Shown: one piece after another, positions 59,773 to 64,000 of the stretch
Numbering within the stretch: the first letter of the stretch is position 1
Layout: each line of letters opens with the position of its first letter
Assembly: GCA_021732745.1 (NCBI GenBank)
Contig: JAKFUK010000001.1
Location: 322,931-386,930, forward strand
Length of the DNA: 64,000 nt
Direction of reading: 5' to 3'
DNA from: Nevskia sp.
GTDB lineage: Bacteria; Pseudomonadota; Gammaproteobacteria; Nevskiales; Nevskiaceae
Translations under genes and position numbers: made by a program
The notes under the pieces: generated by a model
The model's database searches: none
The model's input: only the letters and a program-made list of their open reading frames with translations
Told to the model about the DNA's origin: nothing

Positions 59773-60657
59773 ATGGCCGGAAAGAAGACTTTCACCAAGC
59801 CGATCAACGATCTGTTGCAGATGGCCCGGCAGTCGCTCGACACGCTCGGCAATGCCAACCAGATCGTTTACGGCGGGGTCCAGAAGCTTGCTGACGCCGA
59901 ACTCAAGGCGCTGAACGATTACTACAAGGCTGCGGTGAGTTCGCTGAAACGCGCGCGCGGCGAGAAGGATCTCAAGTCCACTGCCCAGAAGCAGGCCGAT
60001 CTGTTGCAGGAAGCAGTCAGCAAGCTGATCGGCAACGCCCGCGCGTCGCTGTCGGTGGTCGCCGATGCCCGCGACGAACTGGCCAAGCTGGTGAAGGGCA
60101 ATGCGGCCGGCGCGCCGTTGTCCGCCGCACGCTTGGAAAAAGCCATGGCACCTGCTGTGAAGGCGCTGGAAAAGATCAAGGCTGAAGCGAAAAAGGCGGG
60201 CGAGAAGGCCGGCCTTACCGTGAAGACCGCCAAAAAGGACATCAAGGCCGAAGTCGCCAAAGTTGAAAAAGCGCTGAAGTCGGACGTGAAGGCGGTCAAG
60301 AAGGACGTCAAGGCGAAATCGAAAACGATTGAAAAGGCCGTCAAGACCGAGGTGAAGGCAGCAAAGAAGGTGGCCAAGGCGGTCGAGAAGAAAGTCGTGA
60401 AGACGGCCAAAGTGGTCGAAAAGAAGGTTGAGGCGAGCGTTGCCGAAGCCAAGAAAGCGGTCGCCCGGGCGGTGCCGACGCCGTCGCCGAATTCGCGCGC
60501 CAGCCGCGCGACCAGTGCTGCCAAGAAGGTGGTCACTCAGGTCACGGAAACGGCATCGGCGGCTGTCGATGCCGCCAAGGCGACGGTCGACAACGCCAGC
60601 GCAGCCGTCAGTGCAGCGGTGACCACGGCGGTCGACGCGGTGAAGTCGCAGGGCTGA
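59773..60657 (+). CDS. Phasin-family protein with histone-H1-like Lys/Ala/Val-rich tail
   Basis: A 294-residue protein. Residues about 1-130 resemble the helical phasin domain (FTKPINDLLQMARQSLDTLG, YYKAAVSSLKRARGEKDL, SKLIGNARASLSVV), which coats polyhydroxyalkanoate granules. Residues about 150-235 are a repetitive KAVKKDVKAK/AAKKVAKAVEKK tail, similar to histone H1 or the tail of Pseudomonas PhaF, able to bind DNA. This two-part layout suggests a granule-segregating, DNA-linked protein, although no PHA synthase gene is in the window. A strong promoter and SD imply high expression; a terminator follows. Confidence 0.75.
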   Translation: MAGKKTFTKPINDLLQMARQSLDTLGNANQIVYGGVQKLADAELKALNDYYKAAVSSLKRARGEKDLKSTAQKQADLLQEAVSKLIGNARASLSVVADARDELAKLVKGNAAGAPLSAARLEKAMAPAVKALEKIKAEAKKAGEKAGLTVKTAKKDIKAEVAKVEKALKSDVKAVKKDVKAKSKTIEKAVKTEVKAAKKVAKAVEKKVVKTAKVVEKKVEASVAEAKKAVARAVPTPSPNSRASRATSAAKKVVTQVTETASAAVDAAKATVDNASAAVSAAVTTAVDAVKSQG

Positions 60658-60688
60658 TCCTGGCGCAGACCCGCTTCACGTCACGTCC

Positions 60689-60722
60689 AAGCCTGCCGAC
60701 AGGCCGTCGGCAGGCTTTTTCA
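60689..60722 (+). terminator. Rho-independent terminator after the phasin gene
   Basis: AAGCCTGCCGAC (60689-60700), loop AGGCC, GTCGGCAGGCTT (60706-60717), then T-run to 60720. About 30 bases after the stop. Confidence 0.9.
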
Positions 60723-60754
60723 TTGTCCGCAGCAGCCCCAACCTGCAACAACGA

Positions 60755-61699
60755 ATGAAACTCAGCATTGCGCAAAGTACCGAGCTGTGGCGTCTTCTGG
60801 CCGACGCCAGCCGCCTGCGCCTGCTGCTGCTGCTGGAAGCGCATCAGTTGTCGGTCGCCGAACTGACCGAGATCACCGGGCTGGCGCAAAGCCGGGTGTC
60901 GACTCACTTGGCCAAGCTCAAGCGCGCCGGCCTGGTGCAGGCCAGCCGCAATGGCAGCGGCGCGCAGTACGCACTGAGCCCGGATCGCGGTCGCGCAGCG
61001 GAGTTGTGGACGGTGATGCGCGAGCGCCTCGACGACCCGCAAGCGTCCGTCGATCGCGAGCGCGCCAGCGAAGTGGTGCGCGTTCGCAAACACGGTCAGA
61101 CCTGGGCGGAATCGGTGGCCGGGCGCATGGAACTGCACTATTCGCCCGGTCGCACCTGGGAAGCCACGGCGCGGGCGCTGATCGGCCTGCTCAATCTGGG
61201 CGACGTGCTCGACGTGGCCTCCGGCGACGGCGTGATGGCCGAACTGATCGCCGAACGTGCGGAAAGCGTGGCCTGCGTCGATATCAGCAGCAAGGTGCTG
61301 GCGGCGGCGCGCAAGCGCATCGGGCCGGTGTCGAACGTCGCCTTCACGCGCGCCGACATGGCAGCGCTGCCGTTCCGCAACCAGAGCTTCGATCACGTCT
61401 TCCTGATGCATGCGCTGAGCTATGCGCGACGACCGCAAGCGGCGATCAGCGAAGCCGTGCGCTGCCTGCGGCGCGGCGGGCGCATGGTCATCGCCACCTT
61501 GAACGAGCACGGCCACGAGGCCGCGATGCAGGCTTACGACCACGTCAATCTCGGCGTCAGCCCGGCCACCCTGGAGCACTGGCTGAATGAGGCGGGACTG
61601 GTGGTGGAATCATGCCGGGTGACCTCGCGCGATCCGCGGCCGCCGTACTTCGAAGTGGTGACGGCACTGGCGCGCACTGAGCACTCGCCGCTGCCGTGA
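60755..61699 (+). CDS. ArsR-type HTH fused to SAM-dependent methyltransferase
   Basis: A 314-residue two-domain protein. Residues 1-95 are an ArsR-type winged helix (LADASRLRLLLLLEAHQLSV, SRVSTHLAKLKRAGLVQASR). Residues about 140-300 are a class I methyltransferase with DVASGDGVMAELIAERAESV as the SAM motif and DHVFLMHALSYARRP as the later block. Such fusions are often near methionine/SAM cycle genes and may sense SAM or a metal, but none of those genes is here. Its stop overlaps the next gene's GTG start. Confidence 0.85.
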   Translation: MKLSIAQSTELWRLLADASRLRLLLLLEAHQLSVAELTEITGLAQSRVSTHLAKLKRAGLVQASRNGSGAQYALSPDRGRAAELWTVMRERLDDPQASVDRERASEVVRVRKHGQTWAESVAGRMELHYSPGRTWEATARALIGLLNLGDVLDVASGDGVMAELIAERAESVACVDISSKVLAAARKRIGPVSNVAFTRADMAALPFRNQSFDHVFLMHALSYARRPQAAISEAVRCLRRGGRMVIATLNEHGHEAAMQAYDHVNLGVSPATLEHWLNEAGLVVESCRVTSRDPRPPYFEVVTALARTEHSPLP

Positions 61700-62919
61700 C
61701 CCGACCGGCACGGTCCCAATCCCGCCCGACGATGAACTCCGCGACCCCAGGCAGCCTGGCCACCGATGCCCTGACCCTTCAGCTCCGCCGGTTGCGATTC
61801 GATGCCGCCACCGAGGCGGATTTCCGCGCCAGCTATGAACGCCGTTCGATTCCGGCGCGGCTGACCGGCATCGTGCTGGCGATCCTGCTGATCGGCACCA
61901 CGCCGCTGTACGACGAGCGCCTGCTTGCCGCGCCGGCGGCGTTTCTGCGCATCGAGCGGCTGCTTGATTTCGGAGTGGAGATTCCTGCGCTGCTGCTTGC
62001 GCTGATCGCCACCGCCGTGCCGCGCTTCCGGGGCGCATCCGCGCAGGTCTCGATGTTCGCGGCGGTGACGGTCGGCCTCGCCGTGATGGTCCAGCGGGTG
62101 ATGGGGCTTCGCTACGATTTCTATCTGCCGCACGACCTCGCCGTGATGCCGCTGTCGGGCGTGCTGATTCTCGGCCGACTGCGCCTGGCTCCGCTGTTGC
62201 CGTGGGTGGTGATCGGCCTCGTCGCGATCACCTGGGCACAGGTTTTCGTGATCGCAAGCCCAGTGGCGTTTTATGACTCGATCACCGAATGGATGCAGGT
62301 GCTGCTCGCCTTCGTCGCCGCCTACCTGATCGAGCGCAGCGAGCGCGAAAGCTGGTATCGCGGCCAGCTGCTCGAATTCCGGGCCACCCACGACCCGTTG
62401 ACCGGGCTTGCCAATCGGCGCCGTTTCGACGAGGAACTGGCGCGACTGGTCAGCGTCGCCCAGCAGCACCGGCGCAGCCTCGCCCTGATGATCTTCGACA
62501 TCGACCACTTCAAGGTCTACAACGATACTTACGGCCATCCGGCCGGCGATGAATGCCTGCGTCGCATCGGCCAGTTTCTGAGCGGCCTGCCTCGTGGGCC
62601 GCAGGATTTCAGCGCCCGCATCGGCGGCGAGGAATTCGCGGCGATCTGGTACGACCTGCCGGAACCCGAGGCGGTGCGGCTCGCCGAACATCTACGCGAC
62701 GGCATCGAGGCGCTCGGGATTCCGACCATCGGCGACAGCCCGGTGGTCACGGCCTCTGGTGGGCTCGCGATCCTGCGACCGCCGCGGCCCGATCAGCCCG
62801 GCGCTAGCATCACCACCCGACTGCTGATGGCGGCCGATAGCGCCCTTTACGACGCCAAGCGGGCCGGTCGCCGACGGTTGGTGCTGGCGCGCGTGGCCGG
62901 CCACGACACGGCGTTCTGA
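61696..62919 (+). CDS. Membrane GGDEF diguanylate cyclase
   Basis: A 407-residue membrane protein making cyclic di-GMP. Residues about 55-215 hold six or so hydrophobic membrane segments. The cyclase domain is residues about 235-400: THDPLTGLANRRRFDEEL, DIDHFKVYNDTYGHPAGD, and the active site RIGGEEFAAI (GGEEF, catalytically competent form). The inhibitory I-site (RxxD five residues upstream) is absent: the segment reads RGPQDFSARI. A GTG start at 61696 overlaps the previous stop; an ATG at 61732 is an alternative. Confidence 0.88.
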   Translation: MTRPARSQSRPTMNSATPGSLATDALTLQLRRLRFDAATEADFRASYERRSIPARLTGIVLAILLIGTTPLYDERLLAAPAAFLRIERLLDFGVEIPALLLALIATAVPRFRGASAQVSMFAAVTVGLAVMVQRVMGLRYDFYLPHDLAVMPLSGVLILGRLRLAPLLPWVVIGLVAITWAQVFVIASPVAFYDSITEWMQVLLAFVAAYLIERSERESWYRGQLLEFRATHDPLTGLANRRRFDEELARLVSVAQQHRRSLALMIFDIDHFKVYNDTYGHPAGDECLRRIGQFLSGLPRGPQDFSARIGGEEFAAIWYDLPEPEAVRLAEHLRDGIEALGIPTIGDSPVVTASGGLAILRPPRPDQPGASITTRLLMAADSALYDAKRAGRRRLVLARVAGHDTAF

Positions 62920-62936
62920 CCGGCGAGCGGTCGCGC

Positions 62937-63653
62937 TCAGTCCGGCAGCTCGCCCGGCCAGAGCGTCCGGCCGCTTTTCTTAACGATGCCGGCCAGCCGT
63001 TCCCGGTGGGCGACCTGCTCGTCGTCATTCGGCGGGATCACGCGCAATGGCGTGCCGGACGCCGAGGTCGGCGACGCCGACTGCCGGCTCGGCGATCGTC
63101 CCAGCGGACCGTCCGCGTCACTAGCCAGACCCAGAGCGGCCTGCCCGCCGGTCATCGCCAGATAAACCTCGGCGAGCAGGCGCGCATCGAGCAAGGCGCC
63201 ATGCAGTTCGCGATGCGAATTGTCGACGCCGTAGCGCTTGCACAGCGCGTCCAGGCTGGCGCGCTGGCCGGGATGCAGCTTTTTCGCCATCGGCACGGTG
63301 TCGGTCACCGTACCGAGTTGCGCGACTCTTTCCATGCGCCCGGCGCGCTGGAATTCGGCGTCGAGGAAGCCGACATCGAAAGGCGCGTTGTGGATGATGA
63401 TTTCCGCGCCGCGCAGCAGGCTCACCAGATCGTTGACGATCTGCGCAAAGCGCGGCTTGTCGGACAGGAACTGCGTGGTCAGGCCGTGGACTTCGAGCGC
63501 GCCGGGATCGCTGTCGCGGTCCGGATTCAGGTACCAGCGCTGTTCGCCGACGAAACGCCGGCCGCGCATTTCGATGCAGCCGATTTCGATGATCCGGTGC
63601 TCGCGGGCTTCGAGGCCGGTGGTTTCGGTGTCGAGGACGATCTGGCGGCTCAT
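62937..63653 (-). CDS. dnaQ: DNA polymerase III epsilon subunit (proofreading exonuclease)
   Basis: A 238-residue DEDDh exonuclease. Exo I is [11 protein letters not shown] (Asp and Glu), exo [13 protein letters not shown], exo [18 protein letters not shown] with the histidine of the h-type in [12 protein letters not shown]. The clamp-binding motif is expected in the tail; the C-terminal 60 residues are Pro/Ser-rich. The start overlaps the rnhA stop by four bases. This rnhA-dnaQ pair is conserved in gammaproteobacteria. Confidence 0.94.
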   Translation of the reverse strand: MSRQIVLDTETTGLEAREHRIIEIGCIEMRGRRFVGEQRWYLNPDRDSDPGALEVHGLTTQFLSDKPRFAQIVNDLVSLLRGAEIIIHNAPFDVGFLDAEFQRAGRMERVAQLGTVTDTVPMAKKLHPGQRASLDALCKRYGVDNSHRELHGALLDARLLAEVYLAMTGGQAALGLASDADGPLGRSPSRQSASPTSASGTPLRVIPPNDDEQVAHRERLAGIVKKSGRTLWPGELPD

Positions 63654-64000
63654 CGCAGGGCTTCCTCAAGCCCCTTGTTGGCCAGCCGATCGGCGTTTTC
63701 GTTGCCCGGATCGCCGGAATGACCCTTGACCCACTTCCAGTCGACCTGATGGCGGGCGGCGGCCGCATCCAGACGTTCCCAGAGATCCTGGTTCTTGACC
63801 GGCTTCTTGTCGGCCGTCTTCCAGCCGCGCTTCTTCCAGCCGGGCAGCCATTCGGTGAGGCCCTGCAACACGTACTTGGAATCGGTATGCAGGGTGATGG
63901 CGCAAGCCTCGCGCAGCGATTCGAGTGCGGAGATCGCCGCCATCAGTTCCATGCGGTTGTTGGTGGTCGGCGTTTCGCCCCCACACAGTTCCTTCAGATG
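63650..64000 (-). CDS. rnhA: Ribonuclease HI (partial, runs off right edge)
   Basis: Removes the RNA strand of RNA-DNA hybrids, for example Okazaki primers. The window holds about 116 residues including stop; the N-terminus is missing. Visible are [20 protein letters not shown] with the catalytic Glu, [20 protein letters not shown] with the catalytic Asp, and [19 protein letters not shown] with the histidine and final Asp. Complete RNase HI is about 150 residues, so about 35 are lost beyond 64000. Confidence 0.95.
   Translation of the reverse strand, partial: HLKELCGGETPTTNNRMELMAAISALESLREACAITLHTDSKYVLQGLTEWLPGWKKRGWKTADKKPVKNQDLWERLDAAAARHQVDWKWVKGHSGDPGNENADRLANKGLEEALR

Overview
The window is gene-dense, high-GC chromosomal DNA from a Gram-negative proteobacterium. 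Several things point to a gammaproteobacterium: LptF/LptG, LolB, FadB/FadA, PilY1-type minor pilins, and the conserved prfA-prmC-moeB and hemA-TPR-lolB-tRNA-Gln-prs neighbourhoods. The overall style (long GC-rich ORFs, a SUF operon with an Rrf2 regulator, a crotonase-rich gene set, many palindromic intergenic repeats) resembles Nevskiales or Xanthomonadales. That placement is inference, because there is no rRNA gene here to test it.

Layout. 1-5186: biotin-carboxylase end of pyruvate carboxylase (cut by the window edge), a winged-helix protein with a CbbY-like HAD phosphatase, and a thioesterase overlapping an FMN/3Fe-4S GltB-like enzyme. 5350-11158: the SUF iron-sulfur operon (Rrf2 regulator, sufB, sufC, sufD, sufS), with a ParD/ParE-like toxin-antitoxin pair lying between sufB and sufC. 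11309-27620: two consecutive complete minor-pilin operons (fimT-pilV-pilW-pilX-pilY1-pilE, the first with an extra pilE), almost all joined by 4-base ATGA/GTGA overlaps. 27674-36692: pepA, divergent lptF-lptG, an RDD membrane protein, a 268-bp MITE-like element before a secreted glutathione peroxidase, APS reductase (cysH) with a coupled unknown gene, a PlsC acyltransferase and zapE. 36882-48321: wrbA-DUF2069, a Pro/Ala/Lys-rich lipoprotein, vapBC translationally overlapping a lytic transglycosylase, proS, a crotonase, and the hemA-prfA-prmC-moeB-(JAMM-like) run on the minus strand. 48461-51991: TPR lipoprotein, lolB, tRNA-Gln, prs. 52037-59525: mazEF-like pair, DUF4442 thioesterase, crotonase, TetR regulator, an internally duplicated beta-helix lipoprotein, and fadBA. 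59773-64000: a phasin with a histone-H1-like tail, an ArsR-methyltransferase fusion, a GGDEF protein, dnaQ, and rnhA cut by the right edge.

How the genes work together. The window is mostly core metabolism and envelope biology: Fe-S cluster assembly, type IV pilus tip/priming complex, LPS export, lipoprotein localisation, translation termination, tetrapyrrole synthesis, sulfate reduction and fatty-acid beta-oxidation. The accessory layer is small and scattered: three toxin-antitoxin modules, one MITE-like element and at least eight palindromic repeats. Two palindromic sequences lie inside prmC, where they are translated as protein insertions. I found no phage, integrase, CRISPR array or complete insertion sequence. 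The most unusual items are the duplicated pilin operons with very different PilY1 proteins, the toxin-antitoxin pair within suf, the repeat-derived insertions in PrmC, and a JAMM-like protein next to MoeB whose metal-binding motif is degraded.
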